Of a stretch of DNA of 64,000 nt, positions 25,501 through 36,418 are shown piece by piece. The notes beneath the pieces were generated by a model. That model worked only from the letters and a program-made list of their open reading frames with translations. It had not been told where the DNA came from and made no database searches. The stretch's first letter is position 1. The number at the start of each line of letters is the position of its first letter. This stretch comes from Hemileia vastatrix (lineage: Eukaryota > Basidiomycota > Pucciniomycetes > Pucciniales > Zaghouaniaceae), in assembly GCA_030280995.1 (NCBI GenBank), contig JASXTE010000014.1, forward strand, positions 27,739,150 to 27,803,149. Direction: 5' to 3'. The position numbers and the translations under genes were made by a program.

Positions 25501-28395
25501 CTAGTCTTAAAAAGAAACCATACCCTGCTTCACCAATGAAGAGGAAAGACATAGAGGATAATATTAAGATGTTATTAAAAATGAACATTCTTGAGAAGGT
25601 TGAAACTACACCAAAATATTGTGTAATATCACCAGTGCTAATTTCTTATGAACAAGATAAAGCAAGACTGTGCGGTGATTATAGAGCATTAAATACATTT
25701 ACAGTAGATGATATTTATCCCTTGCCAAGGATTGCCTCTATACATGCTACCCTTAAAGGTGCTAAATATATAAGTTGCCTAGATGGAAATAAAGGGTACC
25801 ATCAAATTCCTGTTGAAAAGGATTCACAGAACTTTTTGTTGATAACAACACACATGGGAATTTATAAGTATGTCAGAATGCCATTTGGACCAAAAAATGC
25901 TCCATCAGTATTTCAGAAGTTAATGGATATAACATTCCATAATGAAATGATTGAAGGATGGTTAATGGTATACATTGATGACATCATAGTGTTCTCTAAA
26001 ACTTTTGATGAACACTTAATCCATTTAAGGAAAGTATTTCAGAAAATGGATGAAATAAAAATGACCCTTGCATTGAAAAAATGTAAATTTGGGTTTGAAT
26101 CTTTAAAAGTGCTTGGTCATATTGTATCTGGCTTACAAATATGTGCAGACCAAAATAAAGTGGCTGAAATAAAGAATATTGGCATTCCTCAAAATGTAAA
26201 GGATGTACAATCTTTTCTTGGAATGTGTGGTTATTATAGACAATATATAAAAAACTACCAATCAATTGCTGCGCCACTGACCACACTGATAAAGAAATCA
26301 GAAGCTTTCATTTGGAATAATGAAAGACAACAAGCTTTTGATAAGTTGAAATAATGTTTAATGACAGCTCCTATCTTGGGTTTACCAGATTTCCAACTAC
26401 CTTTTGTATTATATACAGATGCAAGTTTTATTGGACTGAGTGCTGCTTTGCATAAAAAACAACTTATTGAAGGTAAAATGTCAGAAGTAGTAATCTGGTT
26501 TATTTCATGTACTCTGAGAAGTGGTGAATTGAAATATGGTGCTACACAACTTGAATGTTTGGCAGTAGTATGGGCTCTTGAGAAGCTACATTATTACCTT
26601 GAAGACCAAAAATTTGAGTTAATAACTGACTGTAGTGCAGTTAAGTCACTCTTAAACATGAAAACTCCTAATAGACACATGTTTAGATGGCAATTAGCTG
26701 TACAAGAATACAGAGGCCGGATGACTATTACACATAGAGCAGGAACCTTGCACTCTAATGTAGATCTGTTATCTAGAGTACCTCTGCCTAATAATGATGA
26801 TAATCCTGCTTATGTTCCTGAGTCAGAGATTATTAACATGTATGGCATTTATATTGTAGATCTTGAGGATGAGTTTATGCAATCAATTCTTAATAATTAT
26901 AATTCAGATCCTGACTTGAGTAAATTAACTACAATATTAAATGATCCATCTAATGCTTCAATGAATGTTTTAATAAAAACATTACCAATTAAGTATAAAG
27001 AGGCATTAGAAAAAGGAAAATTTTCCATTGAGGATGGTTTTATATATTACAGGAAAAAATTAAGTAATGTAATTGTAATTTCCCCTTCAATGAAGGAGTT
27101 AATGTTAAGTATATGTCATGATGATATATTAGCAGGTCATTTTGACTACCATAAAACATTAACCAGAGTAAAAAACACAGCTTGGTGGATTAACATGTCT
27201 GAGGATGATCAGAAATATGTTGAAACATGGGATTCTTGTCAAAAATCTAAAAGATTAACAGGAAAAAGAGCTGGTTTATTAAAACAAATTGAGCAACCAA
27301 AAGCTCCATGGGAAATCATTAACATGGACTTTGTAACAGGTTTGCCAATAGCAGGGCATAAGAGTTATAACTCCTGCTTGGTAATTGCAGATAGATTTAC
27401 AAAGATGTGTAAATTTATTCCTACCCACAAAGAGGTATCTGCAAAGGACTTAGCTTTTTTATGATGGACACAAATGTTAAATACAGCAGGTTTCCCCAAA
27501 GCAATAGTTTCTGACAGAGATCCTAAATTTACTTCTGAGTTCTGGACGTCACTTATGGATGTTTCAGGGTGTCAATTAAAACTTTCTACAGCACACCATC
27601 CACAAACTGATGGGCTAGCAGAAAGAATGATACAAACCTTAGAAGATTTGATAAGAAGATACTGTGCTTTTGGTCTTAATTTTAAAGACAATGACAAATT
27701 CACGCATGATTGGGTAACCCTTATCCCAGGTTTAGAATTTGCATATAATAGTACAGTACATTCTGTCACTGGCAAAAAGCCATTTGAGTTATGGTTGGGT
27801 TATGTACCTAATACCCCTGCTAAAACTCTTAATAAGTTACCTAGATTGGATATCCATCCAGGTACTAAATCTTTTCTTCAGATGCATGAATTATGCAGAA
27901 GAATGTACAAATAAGGCGTTTGAGTATGAAAAGAAAAGATGGGATAAAGCCCATAAAGAACAAATGTTCAAAGAGGGTGATGAAGTGCTTATTTCAACAC
28001 TACATTTCAATTTTAATGGTAATGTTAAATTGAAGGATCTATTCATTGGACCATTTGTAGTTAAAAAGATGGTTGGTAATAATGCTGTTGAGGTTATTCT
28101 ATATGCACCATATGATAGAAAACATCCAGTATTTCCTATTTCTCTTATAAAAATATACCATTCTAATGATACTTCTCTATTTCCAAGAAGATCAGGAAGG
28201 CATAAACAGCAACCTGAAGAAATAGTTGAAAAGGCAGAAATTGAAAAGATACTTAAAAAGAGACACCTTACTAAAGAAAAGGGAGTTGAGTATCTATTAA
28301 GATTTAAAAATAAATCAAGTGAATATGACCAGTGGATTCCAGAAAATGAAATCTCTGATCTTAAAAATCTCTTGAAAAAATTTAAATCTAAATAA
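22539..28395 (+). pseudogene. Gypsy-2 Gag-Pol, copy 2, disabled
   Basis: Same gene as copy 1 shifted by 7669 bp, with the same conserved intron site (22560-22614), stops and frameshift. Differences seen are Lys to Thr in the Gag coiled coil (near 23620), Gly to Arg after the protease (FTIR in place of FTIG, near 25209) and one silent change near 24434. The RT box YIDD is near 25973 and the chromodomain near 28240-28380. The shared lesions show that neither copy has been under selection since the duplication. Confidence 0.9.
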
Positions 28396-28520
28396 TACTG
28401 TTCATTCAGTATATGTATTATAAAAATTATTTTTTATTTTTTATTTTATTATTTCACTCCTTAGTTTTAATTAAAATGTCTTAAAATTTTTTTTATTGTT
28501 TTTTTTTTGGGGTGAGGGAG

Positions 28521-29698
28521 TGTCGGCCTAAATATCCTTAGGACTGAGTATTTCTTATGCTTAAAATAATATAACCTTAAGTAGATTAAGCTTATATCTT
28601 AAAAATAAGGTTAAAATAATAATATATATTATTTTATTATATATATATATAATTATTATTCTATTATATAACTTATAATAGTTTAAATAGCTTATCCATG
28701 GCCTAATAATATTTATTAAGGTGTTAATGTAGTCATAATATACTTATCTTAAGTGATATGAAGTAATTATTGACATACATAAGCTTATATGTATACATAA
28801 ATCTCATATTCAGTGAAATATGCAGTATATTATGTATATTTAGGTATATAAGTGGGTTTTAGCCCCTCAATAGCCTATAATCTTTGTTTTTCTGCTTATT
28901 TTAGGTCATATGGACGAAATCAGTGGACTCACAACGCCTACAGAAGCATAGACACCTATATCAGGCGCATACACCCAGTTTGGACAACTAAAATTACTTC
29001 CTTGGATGGTTATTCACGGATTTATGGGTTGGAAGGATGTTTCTGGGTTAATGTGGATGCTTGGGGATGTTATTGAAGGCTTGGACATTTTATTTGTTTC
29101 CTTTATATGCTTTTAGTTTCATTAAATCTCTTTTTGATTGTTTATTTTACCTGTTTCTTTATGGTATCCGCTTTTATCTGGATTTTCTATTTATGGTATG
29201 GATCAGTGTTATTATTAATAGTGATGGAGGGTCCTTACTGGAGGTCTGGGTGTTTAAACTGCTTGAAGTGGACGCCACGGGGAGGTGATGGGCCCTCACA
29301 GTGCTGTAATTGCCGGGGATAGCAGTGACATCATCTGGATTGAAGGTCTGTGCACTCCAGTGGATTTGGGTATAAGTAATGAGGGATTTTGACGGTTATT
29401 TATCATCATTCAATTACTAAAACTCCAAAAAACACTACTATACAATTATTAACCCTTAGAAATATATTATAAAGTCACTATAAATTGATTTTATCTTTAT
29501 ATAAAGCTATAACTATATTTTATTCATCTATTTTCCACCACTAGCACGCACTTAAATCCAAGTATTGTGAGTTTTATTTGAGTATAACTATTTTATTAGT
29601 CTTCCCCTGAGGTTTAATCACTAAATAATTTATTAATAAGTAGTAGGACCATAAATAAACACTACTATATCATACTTATATACTAGACTATACTGACA
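28521..29698 (+). repeat. LTR3 of the Gypsy-2 tandem
   Basis: 1178 bp, starts TGTCGGCC and ends CTGACA. Its 5' half equals that of LTR2. Its 3' half has private changes (GTGTTTAAAC, CCACGGGG, AATGAGGG). Confidence 0.92.
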
Positions 29699-29985
29699 GT
29701 ATTGAACATTCTATTGGAATCTTGAAAGGCCGTTTTTCTAGTTTAAGGGAATTATAAAGTCCTCTTAGAAATAAATCTGAAATGAAGGCGGTGATCAACT
29801 GGATTCTGTGTTGCACTGTACTTCATAACCTACTTGCTGACCTCAAAGATCAATGGTTAGAGCTGTATGAAGATGAACAAGTTGATTCACCTCCGACTAT
29901 ATCCAACACTTTTATTTCTCAATCAACTAGTATAAGGGCAAAAATTCTTCCAATAACACTCCAACATTTTTCAATGCAATATTAA
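29699..29985 (+). pseudogene. Harb-A transposase, 3' part
   Basis: Begins with the second GTATT and continues the frame from 13182: EHSIGILKGRFSSLREL, which holds the third catalytic residue (the Glu in IEHSIG). A TAA follows where Gln is likely (LREL-stop-SPLRNK), then the terminal helix INWILCCTVLHNLL, typical of DDE_Tnp_4, and an acidic end. The frame ends at TAA 29983-29985. Confidence 0.85.
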
Positions 29986-30483
29986 TTTTTTTTTTCATTC
30001 TCCTCAAATGATCAATTTGCATGTTTAATTCACTGAGAACAGTAATTTTTTTGGCGTATTTATTTTGTTTTTGAGTTTGCTGTTACACTATGTGGGAAAG
30101 TGGTGTTGCAGGCTGTCCTGCAACAGCCAATTGCAAGCCAAAAATTGGCCTTGAAAATTACAAAGGACCAATTAAGATATCTTGCAACAGCCATTACTGT
30201 CCCTTCACATCCCTTTCATTCTGCTTGACTCTTTTTTATCTTTATCTTTTTCTTTATCCTTATTCTTTCACGTACAACATAGCCTTTGATAAGGATTCAT
30301 GTTAACACCAGATTATTCAAACAAATCATTAAAAAATACAATTTTCTCATTGCAATTGAAATCTTTAGCTAAAGAAAAATCAACAAAAATCTCTGGAATA
30401 TTTACAGAAAAAAACTTAATCATCTTTTAACATAGTTTTATTTACTGTCACTTCAGCTCCCCCTTGATACTCATAATTTCTTT
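29986..30483. other. spacer inside Harb-A with two small hairpins
   Basis: AT-rich, no credible gene. Two hairpins lie side by side: GTTGCAGG/CCTGCAAC (30105-30124) and GCCAATT/AATTGGC (30126-30149). Their style recalls the hairpin array at 55.2-56.1 kb. Confidence 0.55.
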
Positions 30484-33232
30484 TTGATTGAAGGTGGGAA
30501 TGGTAGTAAGTGGAGGAGGGGGAGGTGGCAATGGTGGAAATTGGAGATTTTGATGGAGGTGGAGGGGGAGGTAGAAGTGGAGGTGGAGATGGAGATGGTG
30601 GTGGCGAGAGGAGGTGGAGATGGAGATGGTGGTGGTGAAAGGGGTGAAGATGGAGATGGTGGTGACGAGAGGAGGTGGAGGTGGAGGTAGTGGTGGCGAG
30701 AGGAGGTGGAGGTGGAGGTGGTGGTGGCAAGAGGAGGTGGAGGTAGTGGTGAGAGGAGGTGATGGTGGTGGCAAGAGGAGGTGGTGGTGGCAAGAGGAGG
30801 TGGTGGTGGAGGCAAGAGGAGGTGATGGTGGTGGCGAGAGGAGGTGGAGGTGGTGGTGGCAAGAGGAGGTGGAGGTGGTGATGTTGGTGGCGAGAGGAGG
30901 AGGTGGTGGAGATGGAGATGGTGGTGGTGGCGAGAGGAGGTGAAGATGGAGGCAAGAGGAAGTGGAGGTGGTGGTGGAGGTGGTGGTGGCAAGAGGAGGT
31001 GGAGGTGTAGATGGAGATGGAGATGGTGGTGGCAAGAGGTGGAGGTGGAGATGGAGATGGTGGTGGCAAGAGGAGGAGGAGGAGGTGGTGGTGGTGGCAA
31101 GAGGAGGGGGAGGTGGAGATGGAGATGGTGGTGGGGAGAGGAGGTGGAGGTGCTGGTGGAGGTGGTGGTGGCGAGAGGAGGAGGTGGTGGAGATGGAGAT
31201 GGTGGTGGTGGCAAGAGGAGGTGGAGGTGGAGATGGAGATGGAGATGGTGGTGGCAAGAGGTGAAGGTGGAGATGGAGATGGTGGTGGCAAGAGGAGGGG
31301 GAGGTGGAGATGGAGATGGTGGTGGCGAGAGGAGGTGGAGGTAGTGGTGGAGGTGGTGGTGGCAGCAAGAGGAGGTATTGGTGGGGGTGGTGGTGGCAAG
31401 AGGAGGGGGAGGTAGAGGTGGAGGTGGAGATGGAGATGGTGGTGGCGAGAGGAGGTGAAGGTGGTGGTGGAGGTGGTGGTGGTGAGAGGAGGTGGTGGTG
31501 GTGGCAAGAGGAGGTGGAGGTGGAGGTGGAGGTGGAGATGGAGATGGTGGTGGTGAGGGGAGGTGGAGGTTGTGGTGGAGGTGGTGGAGGTGGTGGTGGC
31601 GAGAGGAGGTAGAGGTGGAGGCGAGAGGAGGTGATGGTGGTGGAGGTGGAGGTAGTGGTGGCAAGAGGAGGTGGAGGTGGAGATGGAGGTGAAGATGGAG
31701 ATGGTGGTGGCGAGAGGAGGTGGAAGTGGAGGTGGTAGTAGTAAAAGGAGGTGGTGGTGGTGGTGGCAAGAGGAGGTAGAGGTGGAGTCAAGAGGAGGTG
31801 ATGGGGGTGGAGGTGGAGGTGGTGGTGGCAAGAGGAGGTGGAGGTGGTGATGTTGGTGGAAAGAGGAGGTAGAGGTGGAGGAAAGAGGAGGTGGAGGTGG
31901 TGGGGGCAAGAGGAGGTGATGGCGGTGGAGGTGGAGGTGGTGGGGGCGAGAGGAGGTGATGGCGGAGGAGGTGGAGGTGGTGGGGGTGAGAAGAGGTGGT
32001 GGTGGAGATGGAGATAGAGATGGTGGCGAGAGGAGGCCTCCAACTCCACCTTCTCTCTCCACCACCATCTCCATCTCCACCTCCTCTTGTTACCACCACC
32101 ACCACCACCACCTCCTCTCCCCACCACCATCACCTCCTCTTGCCTCCACCTCCACCTCCTCTTGCCACCACCACCATCTTCATCTCCACCACCTCCTCCT
32201 CTCGCCACCAACATCACCACCTCTACCTCCTCTTTCCACCACCATCACCTCCTCTCACTGCCACCTCTACCTCCTCTTGCCACCAACATCACCACCTCCA
32301 CCTCCACCTCCACCGCCATCAACTCCTCTCGCCTCCACCTCTACCTCTTCTTGCCAACAACATCACCACCACCGCCATCACCTCCTCTCACCTCCACCTC
32401 TACCTCCTCTTGCCACCACCACCACCACCTCTTCTCGCCACCACCACCTCCACCTCCTCTCCCCACCACCATCTCTATCTCCACCTCCACCTCCACCTCC
32501 TCTTGCCACCACCACCTCCACCACCACCTCCACCTCCACCTCCTCTTTCCACCACCATCTCCATCTCCACCACCTCCTCCTCTCGCCACCAACATCACCA
32601 CCTCCACCTCCTTTTGCCACCACCATCTCCATCTCCACCTCCACCTCCACCACCATCTTCATCTCCACCTCCTCTCGTTACCACCACCACCTCCTCTTGC
32701 CACCACCATCACCTCCTCTTGCCTCCACCACCACCTCCTCTTGCCACCACCATCACCTCCTCTTGCCTCCACCTCCACCTCCACCTCCAACTCCTCTTGC
32801 CACCACCATCTCCATCTCCACCTCCACCTCCACCTCCACCTCTACCTTCTCTTGCCACCACCATCTCCATCTCCACCACCATCTCCACCTTCACCTCCAC
32901 CTCCACCTCCACCTCCACCTCCTCTTGCCACCACCACCACCACCACCACCACCACCACCTCCACCTGCCACCACCACCACCACCACCATCACCTCATCTT
33001 TCCTCCACCTCCACCTCCTCTTGCCACTACCATCACCTCCTCTTGCCACCACCTCCACCTCCTCTTGCCACCACCACCTCCACCTCCTCTTGCTACCACC
33101 ATCACCATCACTATCTCCACCTTTTGCCACCACTATCTCCATCTACATCTCCACCTCCACCTCCACCACCATCACCTCCTCTTGCCTCCACCTCTACCTC
33201 CTCTTGCCACCACCACCTCCACCACCACCAGG
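30484..33232. repeat. 2.7-kb purine/pyrimidine minisatellite with strand switch
   Basis: Irregular units built from GGTGGTGGCAAGAGGAGG and GGTGGAGATGGAGATGG run from 30484 to about 32036 on the plus strand. From 32037 to about 33230 the same units appear as their reverse complement (CCTCCTCTTGCCACCACC). The switch point lies in AGGAGGCCTC (32031-32040). The block is a large imperfect inverted repeat of almost pure polypurine/polypyrimidine DNA. The long frames through it are repeat artefacts. Confidence 0.9.
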
Positions 33233-33525
33233 AGATTGGAGGGGGTTTGTACAAGGGTTTTGGGGATGTGGGATGGAGGACGGGGGTTTGGATGTGGAAT
33301 TGAGGGGATTGGGGAAGGGATAAAAAAAATTCACAGCTTTTTTAAATTTTTTTTTTTTTTTCAGAAATTTAAAAAAATAAATTTGTCAAGTTCAAGTGAA
33401 AGAAAAAAAATTCTTATTCGTCTTTTGAGGAATTTTTTTAATTTAAATTAAGTGAGTTTTTTTTAAATGTATGATTTTGGTTATTTGAAAATTAACAAAT
33501 TTTGATGTAGAAAAACACATGTCTT

Positions 33526-33825
33526 TAACTTCAGATTCACCGCAAAAATTAAAGGACATGGATTATATTTCCCGGATCATAGATGTATAATCGATTTTGG
33601 ATTAGGAAATGGAATCATCAAAACAGTTTGGAATTATTCTTACAATAATCACCAAACCACAAAGGCTCCTCCAGGTTTGGAATCTTGTCAAGACTTCACA
33701 CATTTCAGTTGCTCTTTCCAGATCAGTCAAAAGTTAATCCAGCAAATAAACAAGTTAAAAAAAGAAGAAAAAGGTAATAAATTTAAAAATTCTTTAGGTA
33801 GATCTAAAAAATATAGGGATTCGTA
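33526..33825 (+). pseudogene. TET/JBP-like 2OG-Fe(II) oxygenase, C-terminal fragment
   Basis: The frame gives GHGLYFPDHRCIIDFG, then GIIKTVWNYS, HQTTKAPPGLESC and HFSCSFQI, and matches the last 60 residues of the gene at 39201-40152 nearly word for word. It continues with a Lys-rich tail to TAG 33823-33825. The N-terminal part with the metal-binding His-x-Asp is missing; the minisatellite and about 290 bp of other DNA stand in its place. I assign it to the fungal TET/JBP-like group from the pattern of the longer copy. It lies about 520 bp from the end of the Myb-like gene, tail to tail. Confidence 0.62.
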
Positions 33826-34129
33826 GAGTCACCAAATATTTAATATTCTTCCATAAATTTTTAATAAATAAATATGATATTTCAATTTATGAAATTAAAG
33901 TAATTGGCCAACGACCATGTGTTGTATAAAAGGTAATCATGATAACATTAATTTTTTTCATGGGGTTCCTCTAGCCTACACCTGTGGAAAGTCCCAAACC
34001 TAGTTTCTAGACTTGATCTGCATTTTGGAATGAGGAATTGTCATTTCTTTAAAAGTAGTAATTTTGACATATCTTATTTATATATTAATTAATTTATGTA
34101 ATTATATTGAATTTTGATGAATTTCACCC

Positions 34130-34270
34130 TTTAATTCAATAAAATGCAGGGGAGGGTATTGCCAATTTTTTAAATCTGACATGTGAAATTGATGACTTGG
34201 AAAAATTTGGTGGTACCCACCCCTTGTTTCAATAAAATTCAAGGGGAGGTATTGCCAAATTTTCAAAAGA
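34130..34270. repeat. satellite-like units with GGGGAGGTATTGCC
   Basis: Two related stretches (AGGGTATTGCCAATTTTT at about 34153 and GGAGGTATTGCCAAATTTTC at about 34244), each preceded by TTCAATAAAATNCA. The same kind of repeat lies between the TET/JBP-like and Myb-like genes of Harb-C (38080-38370). Confidence 0.6.
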
Positions 34271-34347
34271 GATATTGAGTTTTATTGACTTAGAAGTATT
34301 TAGATAAGCAAACTTATTGACTTGAAAGTAAAGATAGAAAATTTTTA

Positions 34348-35608
34348 TTATAATTGGCCATTTTTTACACATTCCATAATGAAATCTTTTTTTTAAAACT
34401 CTCTTGTTTTTCCAATTCACAAGTAGCCATTTCTCTTTGAAATTGACGGTCATTTACTCTTTCCATCTGCTCTGCCTCAAATTTTTTTTCTTCCAAATCT
34501 AAGGCTTGCTGATCTTTCCTTAGCATATGATCAAACTTCATCTTCTTAAAGTCAAGGGCATTTTTCGCAATAGTTGATTTTTCTGAGAAAATTAAATTGA
34601 AATAAATAAATAAATGAGTTAATGATTGAGATATATAGTAAAAAAATCTTACTTATATCTTTTTTTTCAAAATAATCCTCAAGGGAGCCAAATGAGCTTG
34701 TTGAAGTATTACCACGTTTTAATGTATGGTTCAAGTTCATTGAAGTTGAGGCTCGATGCTTTAGTTTGGAGCTTGAGCAAGAGGCTTCAGGAAGTTCATC
34801 TAAAGCAGCTTCTAAAGTGGGATTCACATTTCCAGAATTGAGATTAGTTAATGGAGATTGAGTTTGAGTAGGAGGAGACTAGAATGAAAGAGAAATTCAG
34901 AGAAGAATTGAAGAAAAAACAAAAATTAAACATACATTTAAATTTTGGGCCTCTGAGGATGCAGATCTGCTGCGATATAATTGTTCTGCTTGATAGTTGG
35001 GATCATCTTCAGCTGAACTATGGTTAGAAGGTGGAGGGGATTGATCCTGTTGATGTACAGGTATTTCAGGAGGATTAATTGATGGTTGAGATCCAGAGGG
35101 TATATCCTTAGTAGTATCGTGTAGAAACCAAGGGTTTACATCAACTCGGGAGCCAAAAAGATTGTCCATTTCCTCATAGAAAGGACACATGACATTGAGC
35201 TTTTTGGAAACAGTAGTAATTCCAATCTCCAAATCATCATCGTCAATAACAAAGCCAGTTTCATTTGCAGCATGATGAGCCTTTTTATATTTTGATTGGT
35301 AACTCTTAAATATCTCCTTCATTTGTTTAGGATTGATATCAATTCTCCCCCTTGTTTTCTTCCTTACTTCATTGGCCATCAATAAGTAGCCATTAACCTT
35401 TGAAGAAGGTGTACTTTTCACATCTAAAACATGCTTCAAAATTTGATTTTATTTTAAGGAAGTTGATTATGATGAGATAATCATCCTTTTTAAGCTGACC
35501 TGAACCTGACTTTGATTTTTCAGGTGTAGGGCTTACTTTACAAGGAGAATTTTGTGACAAAGCAGATTTTTGAGTTACCTTTTGAGATTTAGAATGTATG
35601 GGAGGCAT
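34348..35608 (-). pseudogene. Harb-A Myb/SANT-like protein gene, frameshifted
   Basis: Start at ATG 35608 (MPPIHSKSQK). It reads QLKKDDYLIIINFLKIKSNF; then a frameshift near 35400-35430 is needed to continue into SSKVNGYLLMANEV, RGRIDINPKQM and YQSKYKKAH, a Myb/SANT-like (trihelix) DNA-binding domain. At least two introns follow (donor after NLN near 34932; donor after KKDIS near 34655), then a charged coiled-coil end (LDLEEKKFEAEQMERV) and ECVKNG after a second frame change in a run of eight A's. The exon pattern matches the copy at 36419. Harbinger elements use such a protein to bind their ends and import the transposase; here it is no longer intact. Confidence 0.75.
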
Positions 35609-35932
35609 TATGAAACTGGAACATAACAAGAAAATAGATTAAGAGGTAGAAGAAATAAGTAAAAAAGAATGTAAACATGCCTGGTCAAAATGTTGAAAAT
35701 GTCAGGAAGGGGTGTGTACCGAGGATTGATGGGTAGGTAGCGAGGAAGGTCAGTCTGTCCCATGTGACAGGGATGGGGTAAGAAAGGAAGGGATTTTTTG
35801 TGGCCAACATGTGGTTGTGAAAAAAAACGGGAAAAAAGTGCTGATTTGAGGTCATAACTGATACCCATTTTTGAAATAAATGACTTTTTTGCAAAATTTA
35901 AGTGCTGATTTGTAAGTGCTGATTTGGTTTGA
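35609..35932. promoter_or_regulatory. Harb-A right subterminal region with half-site cluster
   Basis: Upstream of the Myb-like gene and inside the right TIR. It holds repeated half-sites AAGTGCTGATTT (near 35839, 35900 and 35918), which are partners of the palindrome in the TIR. It is the likely promoter of the Myb-like gene and likely binding region of the transposition proteins. Confidence 0.45.
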
Positions 35933-35979
35933 AATCCGCACTTAAGTTAAGTGCGGATTTTCCAGAACTGACACCCCCT
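35933..35979 (-). repeat. right TIR of Harb-A with subterminal palindrome
   Basis: AAATCCGCACTTAA, then TTAAGTGCGGATTTT, then CCAGAACTGACACCCCCT; this is the inverse of the left TIR with a few mismatches. AAT follows. Confidence 0.88.
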
Positions 35980-36015
35980 AATAGGGGGTATCAAAGTTAG
36001 AAATTTGTGGTTATT

Positions 36016-36418
36016 AGGGGGTATCAATGTTGACTGATCTGCAATTAAATTAATTGCGGATAAAAATCATTATACCCCAACTATCTTCTGCAATTATTTT
36101 TGCTAATAATTGGGTTATTAGACACTTTAAGTGTCAATGTTCACCTATTATCTGACATTTTTCTACTCAATTTTTCATAACCACATCTTGGACAACTTTC
36201 TGTCATAACCACATGTTGCACAACTTTCTGCCATAAACACATCTTGGACTACTCTCTGGATATGCCTTCTACCTTTCTGCGCACTCCCATTCTCATCCCA
36301 TCCTTTTCATTCTATCTTCTCAGAATTTCTCCCCATTTCATCTATATGATTCTGCTCCTTTTCATCTCACTCTCTAATCTGCTTGTTTCTGCTCCTTTTA
36401 ATCTTTAATTATCTTAAC
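36016..36418 (+). mobile_element. Harb-C left end: TIR and promoter region
   Basis: Starts AGGGGGTATCAATG, then the subterminal palindrome CTGCAATTAAATTAATTGCG. It matches the end of Harb-B inverted. Three copies of a 30-bp motif (core ACAACTTTCTG.CATAA) lie at about 36180-36262, just before the Myb-like gene. I could not find the right end of this element. Confidence 0.65.

Larger units (their letters stand above)
13183..29698 (+). mobile_element. Gypsy-2 tandem: LTR-internal-LTR-internal-LTR chromovirus
   Basis: Three 1178-bp LTRs at exact 7669-bp intervals enclose two nearly identical internal regions. I see only about three base differences between the internal copies over the coding part (near 15951, 16765 and 17540). 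Both share the same stops and frameshifts, so the element was already dead when it duplicated. One GTATT duplication flanks the whole 16516-bp block, which means one insertion event. Confidence 0.92.
11927..35979 (+). mobile_element. Harb-A: PIF/Harbinger-like DNA transposon with nested insertions
   Basis: Both ends carry AGGGGGTGTCAGTTCTGG as inverted repeats and are flanked by AAT (11924-11926 and 35980-35982), a 3-bp duplication as in the PIF/Harbinger group, though TWA is more usual there. Inside are the transposase gene (+), a TET/JBP-like gene tail (+) and a Myb-like gene (-). Without the 16.5-kb chromovirus tandem the element is about 7.5 kb, of which about 2.7 kb is the minisatellite. 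All three genes have stops or frameshifts, so the element is inactive. Confidence 0.8.

Noticed and set aside
13183..29698. Simple assembly duplication of one Gypsy-2 copy
   Set aside because: The internal copies differ at a few bases and the middle LTR is a precise LTR3/LTR1 chimera as unequal crossing-over predicts; an artefact cannot be fully excluded without reads.
30416..33451. Very long frames on both strands (up to about 590 codons, Pro/His/Ser/Thr-rich or Gly/Arg/Trp-rich)
   Set aside because: They are translations of the purine/pyrimidine minisatellite in several frames at once and switch sense with the repeat; no start, domain or exon signal supports them.
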